64,000 nucleotides of DNA. Source: Physcomitrium patens. Taxonomy: Eukaryota; Streptophyta; Bryopsida; Funariales; Funariaceae. Where the stretch lies: contig NC_037265.1 in NCBI RefSeq assembly GCF_000002425.4, positions 11,093,242 to 11,157,241 of the forward strand. The letters run 5' to 3'. How positions within the stretch are numbered: position 1 is the stretch's first letter; each line of letters starts with the position of its first letter. Shown piece by piece: positions 1 to 11,700 of this stretch. The position numbers were made by a program, and so were the translations under genes. The notes beneath the pieces were generated by a model. The model ran no database searches. It was not told the origin of the DNA and saw nothing but the letters and a program-made list of their open reading frames with translations.

Positions 1-760
1 ATCAATTTGGCATATTTATTTTAAAGTCTTAAATTGACTTATCTTTTATATTTAATATTTTTATTTCTAATAGTTTACTTATAAATTTGAATATGTTTTT
101 ATTTTAGTAATTATTAGATATTTAAAATAACATATTAATATTTTTAAGATTATTATTTTTATAAAGCTATTTTTTATTATTTTTGACTTATTTATATTTT
201 GAACACAAAATAATTAATTTGAAATGGCTTCTTTTGCATTATACATAGAATATCTAGTTTGGAATAGTATGTGTTTATATTACAAAAAAATCAAGTTATT
301 CAAAGGTCTATTTTTTATATGAGATTTAGTTTTTATGATTTAATATTATAAAAATATGTTAAAATATTTTAACAAATTTTTCTTTTAGTGTTGAGTTATC
401 TTACTTTATTATTTTAATATTTGATATTCCAATGGTGTAGTAAAAAACTTAGATTATATAGATGTTTCCATATTTTTTAATTTTTAATTTCAAATTAGAT
501 CTATATTTTTATTTTTGTAATTTAGGATTTTTGTAGCCCAGGTAGGTAAGTAATATAGTCTAAGACATGACATGATCTAATAATTGAAAAGATTGGTAAA
601 AAAAAAGGACAATAAAAGCTTTAATAAGCTAAAATTTAAGATGGTGTAAATATAAAAATAGAATATTAATATAAAAATTCTATTATTTTTAATATTTTTA
701 GACTATCAAAAAAGTAGAATTTAAATTTAAAAATTCTAAATTTAATATTTAAATACACAA
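1..760 (-). repeat. Left arm of a long diverged inverted repeat
   Basis: This AT-rich block matches the reverse complement of about 13950-14710 over nearly its full length. Shared landmarks include the less AT-rich stretch around 535-575 (contains CCCAGGTAGGTAAG, then GACATGACATGATC), matched by about 14125-14170 on the other arm. The arms differ by many substitutions and small indels, so it is an old repeat family rather than a recent inversion. The left arm is cut by the window edge. No coding content is visible. Confidence 0.7.
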
Positions 761-920
761 ATATATATATATATATCAACCAAATTTACATGATAATTAT
801 TACCTTTACATAAAAAAGAAATTATAAAAAGAGCATAAAAATTAATTTAATAAAAAAATAAAAAAATAAAAAATAAAAAAGACCTAAATATATTCATCTA
901 TCAAAGAATTTTTTACAAAG

Positions 921-925
<5 letters not shown>

Positions 926-952
<27 letters not shown>
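926..952. repeat. TA microsatellite
   Basis: Uninterrupted alternating TA at the edge of the dispersed repeat that follows. Similar TA runs occur near 2266-2284, 5170-5194, 9455-9480, 14768-14791 and 17501-17532. Confidence 0.9.
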
Positions 953-957
<5 letters not shown>

Positions 958-1835
958 TATAAATCATAGAAAATTGGGATCCAAAAATTTAAAGACAAAT
1001 TACTAAACACCTAAATTCTTATACCTCAAGAATCTCAAGTATTCCTTCTATGTTTCCACATAGGAATTATCTCTGTACTTATCTAAAATCTCCACAGTTC
1101 TTGGTTTTGTTATGGTTAAACAATTCAACCTTAAAACTATCTTCAATTTATCTATCAATTTTATCTATTAATATTATCTTGTTTTCTTCAATCTATTTTT
1201 TACACATCTATATCTTCATTATCTTCATCTTTGTCTTTGTCTACTTTAATACAGTCTTTGTACATCTATATCTTCATCAATTTCATTTTGTCTGTCTTTT
1301 TTAACCTAATCTTCAATTCTTCATTACATCTTACAACTCTTAAATACAATATTAGACCAAAAGTGTATAAAATGATATGCAAGCATGTCAATTTTATCTC
1401 TTTATTATGTTCTTTTTGATAATAATAACATAGCTATGAAGCTATTTATAGCTTCTTTATAGTGAGTTTTTTCTAATATTAATTAAACATAGTAAATCAC
1501 ATTTTAATTTATTTCTAACTATCTATAACTATCAAAGGTGGTTTTAACCACTTTGTCTTTTAAACACATGGGCGGCTAATTCCTTTGCCTTTTCACACTT
1601 TTCTATCTTTTCTAACCTTATTTATACTTGTTTCTATAAATTGATTTTTTACACTAAATTTTATTCTTCCTTTTCTTCTTTTATATTAGTCTATTACATT
1701 CTCATTTCTTTGTAATATATCTTCTTAATAATATCTTTATTAATTATTAACACTAAGGATAACATTACTTCTTTTCCTCAAAAGTAATCGATTCTATCCA
1801 ATTAAGCATTAAGTTAAGTTATCCCCTACCTCATA
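945..1835 (-). repeat. Dispersed repeat, copy 1 (minus orientation)
   Basis: About 0.9 kb whose reverse complement is highly similar to 30580-31445. The match runs from the ATAACTTAACTTAATGC end (about 1835 here) through the AATCGATTACTTTTGAGG block and the GAAGATATAGATGT repeats to the TATAATTTTTAT end near 945. Size and sharp ends suggest a solo LTR or another non-autonomous element. No clean TG...CA ends or target duplication could be fixed. Small ORFs inside are chance. Confidence 0.7.
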
Positions 1836-1869
1836 TTTGCATTCTTAATCTTGCTTTTATTAAACTACT

Positions 1870-4020
1870 GTGCTGGTAATTCATGAGAGTCTCTTCCGTT
1901 GGAACTCTCAAGCTCTTAAATTCCTTCATGTTCCCTATCGGTAGAACTTCTTTGATAAAGCTGTCAACGTTGTCACTATACAGTTGGAGTCAACTGAAGC
2001 ACAGGCTCTTCTTCTACTGTGGGGGGGTGGCGACGATGCGGGGAACGGCCATGAGGGTGTGTGATTGCGGGTTTCATACCGTCAGGAAATAGCAATTCTA
2101 GACGCGGAATTTGGCGGTGGAGTCATTGAAGACGATCTTCCGTCACCCGGCAGCAGCTCCAATGCTCCACAGTCGACATTCTCACTGGTGTCTCCACGCT
2201 CTGGAGGAATCCATCGCAGCTGATGCGTGTCGGAGTATCTACATCTATCTCTCACTCGCTATTCCTATATATATATATATATATAAACATAAATATATAG
2301 AGATATAGCATACAGGATGTCCGTACAGTGAGGCGTCGTGAGGCTTAACTGCCGTCACCGGAGAGCTTCTCATGAGTCTGCGCTGTTTTAGTTATCACAC
2401 GGTGTATTTTTCGGAGGAGAATGCGGCCTTAGAAGTGCAGGAGATCGCCACGACTTGGGGAGGCAAGTTGACAGCGGGCGGATCTTCTCTTGCCCCCCGT
2501 CCCCCCCCCTGCGAAACGAAGCCCTGCATGGTTGAGCGGAGCTCGTTTTCGGTCGGCAAGTGAGGTCTGTTGCATGTTGGAAGATAGCTGCCAAGGCTAC
2601 ATAGCCAAAAGCCTTTGAGAACTTGTGTGGGACCGTGTAGAGTGTGATGGAAGATGATGGCTATGGTTGTGGTTTCAGTTTTGTTGCTTCTTCTTCACAA
2701 GAGTGGCGCGCCTGTCCACCTTTTGCAGTTTCTTCAAATGATTTCCGGCTGCGCGCTGCACGTTACATACACCTTGTTCGCAACCCACCTTCTCGCAACC
2801 CTGTTCGCAACCCACCTTCTCCGCCCCTGAATCAGCAACCGCAACCCTGTCAACATACCAAAAAGTGCAGACCTGGCAGAGAACCGAATCCTCGAAGCAG
2901 AAAGAACGAGCGCAATGGCCAGCGTGTGAAATTCCGGAGGGAAATTAGTGAGGAGGACAGACCTTTGACATCGTCGAGAGCCTTTCTCACGTTCTGCACA
3001 CAGTTGCCGCAGCACAATTTTATGTTCAGCTCAATGGTTTGTGTCTTCGATTTAACTTCCATAGGCTTCTCCGGTTACTTCGTCGTAGCTGAGCCGGATG
3101 GCTTGGCTTTCATTTCATTCTCGATGAACTTGGGTTCCCTCTTGACTCCCGGGATAAATAACTGCAACTTATGTGCACACCAACACCATCAGCACCGAGA
3201 ATCATCCGCTTGGAAACAATATCTCCTGACTAGTTGAAAAACCTAAATCGCAAGTATTCTAAACCCGTTTTCATCATCGAGCTCACCTCATCAAGGAAGC
3301 CGAGATAATAATACGGTCAGGGGTCACGGAAGTTCTCCATGGCGCTGGAAGGCGTGAATAATGAAATTAATCTGTTTAACAAACGATGCACCAATTCATC
3401 TTGGCGGAGCTGACAATGCGAATCTCTCAATGAAACTAGACAGCGATGGAGGCGGGAGGGCAACTTTGGTGAAAAGCGCTGCGTACTCGCCGCGTAACGC
3501 ATACATCACGAACTCCTCTTGGAGGTACGCGATGACTCCAATGCACCTCGTTTCGGGACGCGTTTGCTGCCCTTTCTTCTGCCATCGCAGGTTCCGATGC
3601 GCCCACTGCAGATTTGCCGCACACGCGCGTCGACTTACGGACTCTGACATTATAGTAATCGTCCTATAGATACTGTACAAAACACAGTTGACATTGACCG
3701 GCTCGGAGAGATTGAGCACACAAGATGTTCCGCTTGGAGGAACAATCTCTTGGAGGAACGCTCCGAACGACTTTGAGATTAGAAACGAACTGACTCCCAC
3801 CAACTTCAGGATGCTTTGCAGGCTCATGGGTTGTTTTTTAGGGGAGATAGGAGGTGCCTTAGAAGTTCTATTCTGATGAGAAACACAGCTGCAAGGTTTC
3901 AAAACATGGGGACCGAAAATAGGAGCTTATGGCGTTGTGGGTGTTCTGCACTACTTGCAAACAGTGGCAAAGCAAGCTCCCCATTCTGCAACTTGCTCCA
4001 AATCAAACAATATAACTAAA
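1870..4020. other. Gene-like island of balanced base composition
   Basis: The composition changes abruptly from the AT-rich flanks to roughly half G+C, as around the real genes elsewhere in the window. Apart from the HMA-encoding exon near 3 kb no conserved protein was recognised. A plus-strand segment at about 2090-2220 reads open (E-I-A-I-L-D-A-E-F-G...) after a possible acceptor and may be an exon remnant. The stretch near 2785-2820 repeats the phrase TTCGCAACCCACCTTCTC. The rest of the island is probably introns, UTRs or decayed gene. Confidence 0.4.
2963..3062 (-). pseudogene. HMA-domain (copper-chaperone/HIPP-like) gene fragment, first exon
   Basis: Read on the minus strand, the exon starts at the ATG at 3062 and encodes the first part of a heavy-metal-associated domain: a beta strand (T-Q-T-I-E-L-N-I-K-L), the metal-binding CxxC in LCCGNC, then the first helix VQNVRKALDDVK. 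It ends at AAAG|GTCTGT, a usable donor. The second half of the ferredoxin-like fold should lie in a further exon at lower coordinates. I could not find a convincing one; an open stretch rich in K/E near 2735-2660 might be tail sequence. The same frame continues upstream of the ATG for at least 30 codons, interrupted by one TAA at 3075-3077. The frame may once have started earlier (for example at M-K-A-K-P-S), with that stop a mutation. Known HMA/HIPP proteins bind Cu, Zn or Cd through the CxxC. Whether this copy is expressed cannot be judged. Confidence 0.5.
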
Positions 4021-5169
4021 GAATGTTTTACTTATCAAAGCATTACTGGCAGTGGTGCAGACTAAATTTCTGTTTGTTTGTTTTTTGATTTGTTTTGTTT
4101 TGTTTTGTTTTTTTTTCCTTCTTTATTTTCTTTCCTCTCGCTTTTGCTTCCTACTTGCATGTGCACTTTGATGCTTTAATGGTATTGTTGGTGATGGTGT
4201 TATTAAACGTTTAGTTTATAGTTATCAATGCTCTTTGCTTTTAGTTTTGTATTATTATTATTATTATTATTATTATTTATTTACGTTAATCATGTGATTT
4301 AAATAATTTCAAAGTTAAGATTACTATTATAATCAAGAATTTTAGATTTTGATTAATAATGTGTTCTACTCAATTTTGTAAGTTCCTTTTCTTCACATCA
4401 TTCTTCCAATTAGGTGACTTAGCTTTTAATTTTCCGCTGTATCCACAACCACTTTAGACAATTCCAAAGATCATCACATTTTGATGACTCTCAGGCTATT
4501 TATTTTCTTTTGTGGTTTTTGTTTATTCCAAAACCTACCTACATCTAAGGTACTACAACCCATATGGTGTTGAGAATTGAAACAATACAATATCAAACAT
4601 TTAGAGAAATTGCACCAACTATGTCTACTATCAAACATTTAGACCATTGTTTTACTAAAAAATTGTGTTAGAATTACAATGTACTGCTCATTGCCAGTCC
4701 TTAAAAACAACCTCCAAAATTGACTATCAAGCTTGACCAAAATTCTATTGTATAGACACAAAAAATACCTTAGAGTGTCCAAAAATAAATAAAAAATAAT
4801 ATAAAATTTATATTGCAAGGAATTACCTTGCACCCATTCAAGGGAGGCTTATATAATGCTTTGCCATTGTGAGTCACTGAATTGTCTCCCTTAGGTATTT
4901 AGTATATAAAAAAAAAATTCATTGTGCTTTAAATCACAAATTTTGTGAGTTAGAAAAAGAATTCTTAGGTAAATAGAAAAAAGATTGCAAGTAGCAGATA
5001 TGCAACCTAAGGTAGAAATTATTGAGACAAAATTCAAAGATGAATAGTTTTCTTTGAGTTAGTTAATATTAGATGATGGTCCAATGGAAGTAGCTCTTAT
5101 TATTGTGGATTCTTAATTAAGATAGGAAGCTAAGAAAGAATGATTGATTCAAATCAATTCAAAAGAAAA

Positions 5170-5200
<31 letters not shown>
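4021..5200. other. AT-rich intergenic stretch
   Basis: No gene or recognisable element. It contains T-rich low complexity at 4080-4125 (TTTTG repeats) and a (TTA)n microsatellite at about 4251-4278. Confidence 0.6.
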
Positions 5201-5216
5201 GTTAGAAGGAACAAAT

Positions 5217-5375
5217 CAAAAGAGTAGGGGAAAAAAAATGGAAGAGAAGGAGAGAGAAAGAAAAAAAAGAAGAAGAGAAGAAAAAAGAAAAGATAAAAAT
5301 ATAAAAAATAAATAAACAAAAGGAAAAGAAGAAGAGAAAAAGATAAAGAACAAACAGAAGGAGAGGAGAAGATGA
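5217..5375. repeat. Long polypurine tract (plus strand)
   Basis: About 160 nt almost entirely A and G on the plus strand, mostly GAA/GAGA-type, directly preceding the second composition island. The long minus-strand F/S-rich reading frames here are artefacts of this tract. It could be a CT/GA-rich promoter or leader of a transcript, but nothing downstream confirms that. Confidence 0.6.
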
Positions 5376-5379
5376 TGAT

Positions 5380-7260
5380 AAGCGGAAGAGGCTGTCCCTG
5401 AATGGCGGCAATCTCCTTGTTGATAGGAATCCGGGCCACCCTGGACTTCGTCTCTCTCTGAGTTCTGATTTTTTTGTGTAAAGCGTTCGATTATGGCGGT
5501 GCTGTGGTGAGAGATCAAGGTGTGGTTTGTTGTTGTTGTTGTTGTTGTTGTTTTTTTTTTTGTTTTGTTTTGTTTTGTTTTTTTTTTCCCTTTTTCTTCT
5601 GACAAAGAAGAATATGTGTGGTGGAAGGGTGGAAGCTGAAGTTGGCGGTGCGGCGAAGCTACAATGTTGTTCGAGGTGGTGTTGATTGTTGAGTTTCAAT
5701 TAGTCACAATGCAGTGGCGGACGCGGTCGGCAGTTGTCTTTTCCGTGTACGAGCTGTGCGGTGTGGTGGTGGATTGCATTGCGATGCTGAAATCGACGGT
5801 GCTCTAGAGTGGCAAAGAAGCTGTTGTGGTTGGAGCGAGGATTCTCTTGTACGGTGTGTGGAGAAGTACCCAACGCCGTTCTTTGCTTTTTTTTTTTTTT
5901 TTTTGTGTGTATCTTCTTGATCTTACTCAAGTCGTCGTCAACGAAGCTGCAGCCAATGACTGAGACTACTAGAGCATTCGGTAGCAGCAAACAAGTACTA
6001 CTATGCTTTATCGGTGGTGCCAACGACTGTTCAAATTGGTGGTGTTGTGCTGCTCGACGTTGGCGAGGTTGTTGACAGTCCGTGCTCCGTTCCTTCGCGC
6101 TTTGGTTCCTGTCGCAAACAACGGTGTTATTGTGTTTTTCCTAGCTTCTCTTCAATTGGCAAACTCTAGTTGCGTGCAACAATTTTCTTCCCTCTAATCT
6201 CTAGTTGTGGACTTGGTTCTGTGATCTAGTTTCGTCGTTTTCCTGTTGGTTCCCTTCTTGACATTCGGCGTTCTTCTTGTGAAGACTTGTAGGAGTCAGT
6301 TAGCATTGTAATAATAAGTTTCTGGTTTTGGTTGGACTTTGAGTTTAGCCTCTTGCATTCGCGAGGGAATTGTAATCCACAGGTAGGAGTGAAAATTTCA
6401 AGGACAAATAGAAGACTATCACTCTGGCTAAAAGTAGCCATTGGGCTTGATGAAATATCTTTAATTATGAATAGCGCGGATGCAAGCAAGGCATTATGTT
6501 TTGTGAGCAGTAAGGGTGTTGTTACGACTGCTGGAGATAAAGTGTGGTTTCTTCCATCAGTGGATAATCAGAAGCGTTGACAATCCATGATTGCGACTTA
6601 TTTCCATCGATAGTGGAATTTGACGAGAAGATCCTGTTACTGTTTATCAACATTCACAACCTTCTTCTTGCAGCCTAGTGGAAGCGCAGAGGAGCCTTCA
6701 GTATCGGCGCTGCCGAGCAAATTGAAGTTTTAGTACAAGTGTTGTGCTTGCGATGTAGACAAGAAATCCTTGGCATTAGGTGAAGTATGAAGGATTCTGG
6801 ACATAGTGGTGGCCTCGTCATTGAGATCTAGAGGTTGCATTTGGCTGCTTGTGCAGTTGAGACTTGTCTTCTTCAACTCGATATTATTGGGCAGCTGATT
6901 ATCCAAGATTCGGTGAGCTCCCAGCGGAGCCACAATAAGGCTCAATTCCAAGGGAATTAGAGCTGTCAAACGCTTCCTCGCACGCACGTTGTTGCGATAT
7001 TGGGATGTGTCACCTTTGCATGAAGGGAGGATCAAAGCTACGAAGTAGTGGTCCTGATACTATACTGGCAAGGCGTTTAGTTGGATCCTTGGAGGTTTAT
7101 AGGCTCAAGGGGATTGCGTTATTGCAGAGCCGGACTACTACGAGAGGAAAGCATCGAAAGTAACAAAGATTTCAAGCTAGGAGCAACCACAAGAGGCATG
7201 CTTACATAAAAGTAAGACTGGATAATTCTAACTGTGGACGAGGTTAGAAGCTAGATGAGC
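5380..7260. other. Second composition island, no gene recognised
   Basis: Balanced base composition, with (TTG)n at about 5526-5550 followed by T-runs, and no reading frame over about 110 codons. Several stretches (for example 6330-6580) read open for 80 codons on the plus strand but match nothing I recognise. It could be a non-coding transcript, a decayed gene or the internal part of an unrecognised element. Confidence 0.35.
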
Positions 7261-7289
7261 GCAGGATAGGTTTGAATTAGGTTAAATCG

Positions 7290-7445
7290 GATGAAATGTG
7301 TATGGATGAAAAAATTAATGAATTAGATGAATGTTAAAACCGAAGATGAAGTATTTGGCATGGATGAACTCTAATCATGGATGATAAGTTATTTATGGAT
7401 GATAGCTTATTCTTGGATGATTTTCGTCAACGGATGAATTTTAAT
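7290..7445 (+). repeat. Degenerate GGATGA-type short repeats
   Basis: The phrase ATGGATGA or close variants recurs about every 20-40 nt (ATGGATGAA, TTAGATGAA, CATGGATGAAC, ATGGATGAT, TTGGATGAT, ACGGATGAA). Spacing is irregular, so this is an imperfect interspersed array rather than a clean minisatellite. Confidence 0.5.
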
Positions 7446-7449
7446 TGAA

Positions 7450-9449
7450 TAAAATAAAAGAAAATAAAATAAACAAACAAAAAATTAAAGTAAGTGTTAA
7501 GAGAAGGAATTTCTTTGGCATTCACTTGTGAGTAATTTGCTATTGTAGGTGAATTAATAATAGAAGTGTTGCTTAAGGACTTAGGTGTTTTAATAAGATT
7601 GAAGAGTGATTTAATTAGAATTTAAATAAGAACTATAACTTATTAAACTTATTTAATTAATTCACTTGTGAACTAGAATAACTTTCCAAATAATAGAAGG
7701 TTGTTTAAGTCTAAGAATTTTGTATGGCTTTTAAAGCTTATTCCATTTCTTCATAACAGCTTCTTGAATTAATAAGACTCATTTTTATCAAAGTCTTGAA
7801 AATTGCTCTAAAAATTCCTAAACAATTTTGAATAAAATTTTTAAAAAATATATATATATAATTTTGATATCAAATTAAAGATATTTTATCCTACCTTTGT
7901 GATTTTACATGATGATAAAATTAATTTAAATCAATAATAGATTTTAATTTTTATATAAATAACTAAAAAGATATGATGTTCTTTTTCATGTCTTTTTAAA
8001 CTACTAATTAAAATTTACAGGTTATTTATAAATAATCAATGTAGACATTAATCTAAATAATTAAACATTGGTATATAGAAATAAGAAAAAAATATTATTC
8101 CAATTAAGATAATTACTTCCAAAACTTATTAAGATTCTATTTTTATAATTTTTTTGTTTAATAAGATTCTTGTAACTTATAAATCTATCTAAATTTTAAT
8201 AAATACTTAAATATTCAAAAGACTCTCTAATCCTAATAGTTTTGTATTTAAATAATTTAAAACTATATTTTTAATAGTCCTACCAATTAAAATCTATTGA
8301 TAGAACTTACATATGGCAACTATTTAGAATTATTTGTAGTAATAAAAAAAATTATATTTTTGCCTTTAATAGAGTCTATAAAGAAAATAATAGAAGAAGT
8401 TACAAAAGTTGACATTACAATCTATTCAAAGAAACAAAATATAAGAAAAAATAAAAATAAAAAGTCTTTGGCCTAAAAAACAAAAATAAACAATTGTTTG
8501 TATTTGATTTAATATGGCTCTACAAGAAGCAATTTCTTGCTTAGTTACTAGCTTAATATTGGATAGCATCTATAATTCTATGGAAATTCAAACCAAAAAT
8601 TATAAGATTGTAAATCTATAAAAACTTCATTTAATTTATTAAGCCACATTAAAGACGACCATGACTTTAAGAAAAGACTACTTAATAATGTTTATTACTT
8701 TTGTCTTGAGTCTAAAAATTTATTTAAAATAAAAGTAATCTATAATTTTGATTTAGAACTACTATAAAATGACTCAATATATTAGTATTATAATCAATAT
8801 TTACATCATATATTCCTTACAAAAATATCTATTGGTTTGTATAGAAAAGTCTTCTTCATCCAATGTTTTAAATCGGACTAAATTATTATCAAAGATTTTT
8901 TTAATAATATAAGGTTTTATCAAAAGTGCATCAAACTTGGCTAGAAATTCTACTTTTCTAGCATTAGCATCTTGGACCATCACCGACATCCATAGAGTAA
9001 GAAGATATTTATTTACTTACTTTATCAATTTATTTATTTATTCATTTATTTATTTTTCTCTTTAAGTGGTTTTTATATATTGAGCTGCAAAACTTTGAGT
9101 TTTACTTAGTCCTTCTAAATGCTTTAATTTTTCTTTTAAAGATTAAGAAGTATTAAATCTTTTGTCAATGATAATGTATTAAGATGAAATTTCAAATTCT
9201 ATAGATAGAATGGCTTTATTCCATATACCAAGGAAAAAAATGTAGCCTTTGTAAAACATTTGTAAGTAGTTTAATAACTCCAAAGAAAAAAAGTGAGCTT
9301 GAGATTCCAATCACAATATTTTATTAAAATTTCTTATAATATATAAAAATTGATTTAGAACTATGAAATATATTAATAGTTTTATTTAGTAGATTTATAA
9401 ATAAGTTTATAAAAATTTTTAGAATTTATTTTTATAGTTTGTGAAAAAT

Positions 9450-9480
<31 letters not shown>

Positions 9481-10480
9481 AAGATTAGGTAGCAAGCTCG
9501 TAGGGAGAAGATTTGACGCATTGGACATTAAGTGGCAACTTAAGGTTTGTGATAATGGATGGATGATAAGGTGCTTAGGTGGCACTTAAGAGGTCCTAGA
9601 TTTGAATCTCCATAGTAGCACATAGAGAAGGAAAAAAATGAATATTTTCTAAAAATATCCAATTAATTTATTAAAAATATTCAAAAGATTGGCCCCACAA
9701 TGCTTGTATTAGATGTTTATATTAGATGATAAGGTCACTTGTTGCCTATGAGAAGGAATAAAGAATCTCTCTTAATATTAACATGAGATGTGACACTCAT
9801 GTCTTGTATATACTCTTTTTAAGTGAAAAGATTGGTATATAGCTTTCTTGAAAGAGAAGGAGCTATAAATTGATAGTGATTGAAGTTTGATGGTATCAAT
9901 TCTTTGGAATCCTCAAATCTATATTTTTTAAAAAAATAAATAAAAATTTGAATAAACTAAAGTTTTGGATTTAAGGTTTAGAAATAGAATTTAAGATTTA
10001 AAGTTTAGAACTAGGATAGAGTTTAGGATTTTAAAAAGGTAGCAACTTTCTTTGTAAGGGAATATAAGGGCTTCCAAAGAAGGTTTTGTTCTCTTATATT
10101 GTTTGTATGAATTGATAATATATGATATGTTAATTAATTGAAGAATAAAGAAATTTAGATAAGATTTGGATTTTATTGCATGTTATTTGTTTTGAAAGTA
10201 TTTTAGAGAAGGTAGGGCAATTAGTTGTTGCCAAAGGCCATGTGCTATTGTAAAGCAATATTCTCTCTCTACAATAATATTTTTAAACCTTCACAGATTT
10301 TTTCAATATCTAAATTAAAATTTGATTGATATTTTTTGAAAGAATATATGTTTGTAGATGATAGGAAGTAGTCTTTTAATGGTTGATGGTTGATAATGTG
10401 GTTAATTTTTTAATAGTCTCATTTAAAAAATAAGTATTATTATGAAGTACAAAGATTTTTAGACAATGAAAATAAGCTAT
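7450..10480. other. AT-rich intergenic stretch
   Basis: About 3 kb with no recognised gene. It holds a TA microsatellite at 9455-9480 and a possible tRNA-derived SINE remnant just after it (9485-9640, listed separately). Confidence 0.6.
9485..9640 (+). repeat. Possible tRNA-derived SINE remnant
   Basis: A local rise in GC contains an A-box-like phrase (GGTGCTTAGGTGGC, about 9570) followed about 25 nt later by a B-box-like phrase (AGATTTGAATCTC, about 9598; the standard pol III B box is GGTTCGANTCC). The sequence then runs into A-rich DNA. The spacing fits an internal pol III promoter, but both boxes are imperfect and no second copy was seen in the window. Confidence 0.25.
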
Positions 10481-10499
10481 GATATTTCATACAAAAATA

Positions 10500-11310
10500 T
10501 GGCAGTTTGTTTAGCATCTACCATCTTAAAACTCAACATATCATATGATTCTAAAATTCAAGCTAAAGTACAATTTATCATTGACAAATACGTGCAAGTA
10601 AAGTTATTATTGAAGAATGCAAGAAAAAGTAATATTTATTGATTACTTTGGTAATGCTATTAATTGCATCAATATGAATAACATATAGAACTCAATTCAA
10701 TAAGTGCCCAATAACTCAAACAATCATGTAACTTGCAACTTTAGCTAAGGTGCAAATTCTTTGTTTAAGCAGATTTACACAATTGCATTTTATTTGGAAG
10801 AAGTAGGTAAGGCAAAGCAAACTTTGAAGACTAGTTCAATAACATTGCTACTTGCACCAATAAGAGCAATGTAGAAAATTCAATTTAGCAGCTGCCCAAT
10901 TACTCAATAAGGTATGTGGTTTTGCAACTCAAGCAAAGGTAGAAATCTTTATCAATAAATGCAAGCAAAATAAGTTATTATTAATATAAATTGTCTACAA
11001 AATCTCATTGTAATCTCAACCATTAAGTCAACTTAGCCTTAAAGAGGTTGTTATAAAAATACTTATCCTTACATTGCGATCTATCCATTCTAGATCCTTA
11101 CATTGCGATCTATCCAACAAGAAAAAAGTATAGAATCCAATTCAATTGCTGCCCAACAATTCAAAAAACTATATCATTCTACAATACAAGCCAAGGTGCA
11201 AACTTCTAATCTAAACAAATTCATACAATTGCCAATTTCTTGGTACAAGTATGCGATACAAAGCAATCTTTGTCAACTACTTTGGCAATGCTAATAATGT
11301 ATTATATATA
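10500..11310 (+). repeat. Degenerate tandem array, unit about 190-250 bp
   Basis: A recurring module reads: AATTCAAT, then TGCCCAA, then ACTCAA, then GCAACT with AGCTAAGGTGCAAA, then an ACAATTGC or ATGCAAGCAAA stretch. Copies start near 10505 (partial), 10688, 10872 and 11128, with differing indels. A 22-bp phrase (TCCTTACATTGCGATCTATCCA split at the A) is also directly repeated at 11066-11087 and 11095-11116. No coding content. Confidence 0.55.
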
Positions 11311-11339
11311 GTCTTGTTTGAAAATGCATCAAACACATT

Positions 11340-11700
11340 ATTGTGGGAGGTAAATAAAAAATTATAATAACAAGATTCTAATAATTCTAATAGAATCTTA
11401 AATAAATCTCAATTAAATCTTAATAATTTTAATTAAATTTTAATTAATTCTTAAGAAATATTAAAAATATATTTTTAAAAATCATAAAAAAATCATAAAT
11501 AATTATTAAATAAATTACAAAGAAATCATAAATAAACCTCAAAAAAAATTTACGATTAAAAATTCTAAGTAAATCCTAAATAAATCTAAATTAAATCCTA
11601 TATAAATTCTAAAAAAATCTTAAATAAATTCTAACAAAATTCTAAGTAATCTTAATCAAACTTTCATTAAATTCTATTATATATAAAAATATTAATAAAA
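11340..11700. repeat. Low-complexity AATCTTAAATAAAT-type quasi-repeat
   Basis: Short words of the form AAATC(T/A)TAAATAAATCT recur with variable spacing across the segment. A similar decayed array, in reverse orientation, is at about 17780-17835. No gene. Confidence 0.5.

Noticed and set aside
1050-1304. 84-aa hydrophobic ORF
   Set aside because: Lies inside the dispersed repeat. The second copy at 30580-31445 does not preserve the frame.
2644-3237. 197-aa plus-strand ORF
   Set aside because: Overlaps the HMA exon on the other strand. Composition is ordinary and no domain was recognised.
3396-3902. 168-aa minus-strand ORF
   Set aside because: No recognisable motif; open on both strands because of locally higher GC.
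5202-5699. 165-aa minus-strand ORF rich in N, F and S
   Set aside because: Product of the purine tract and TTG repeats.
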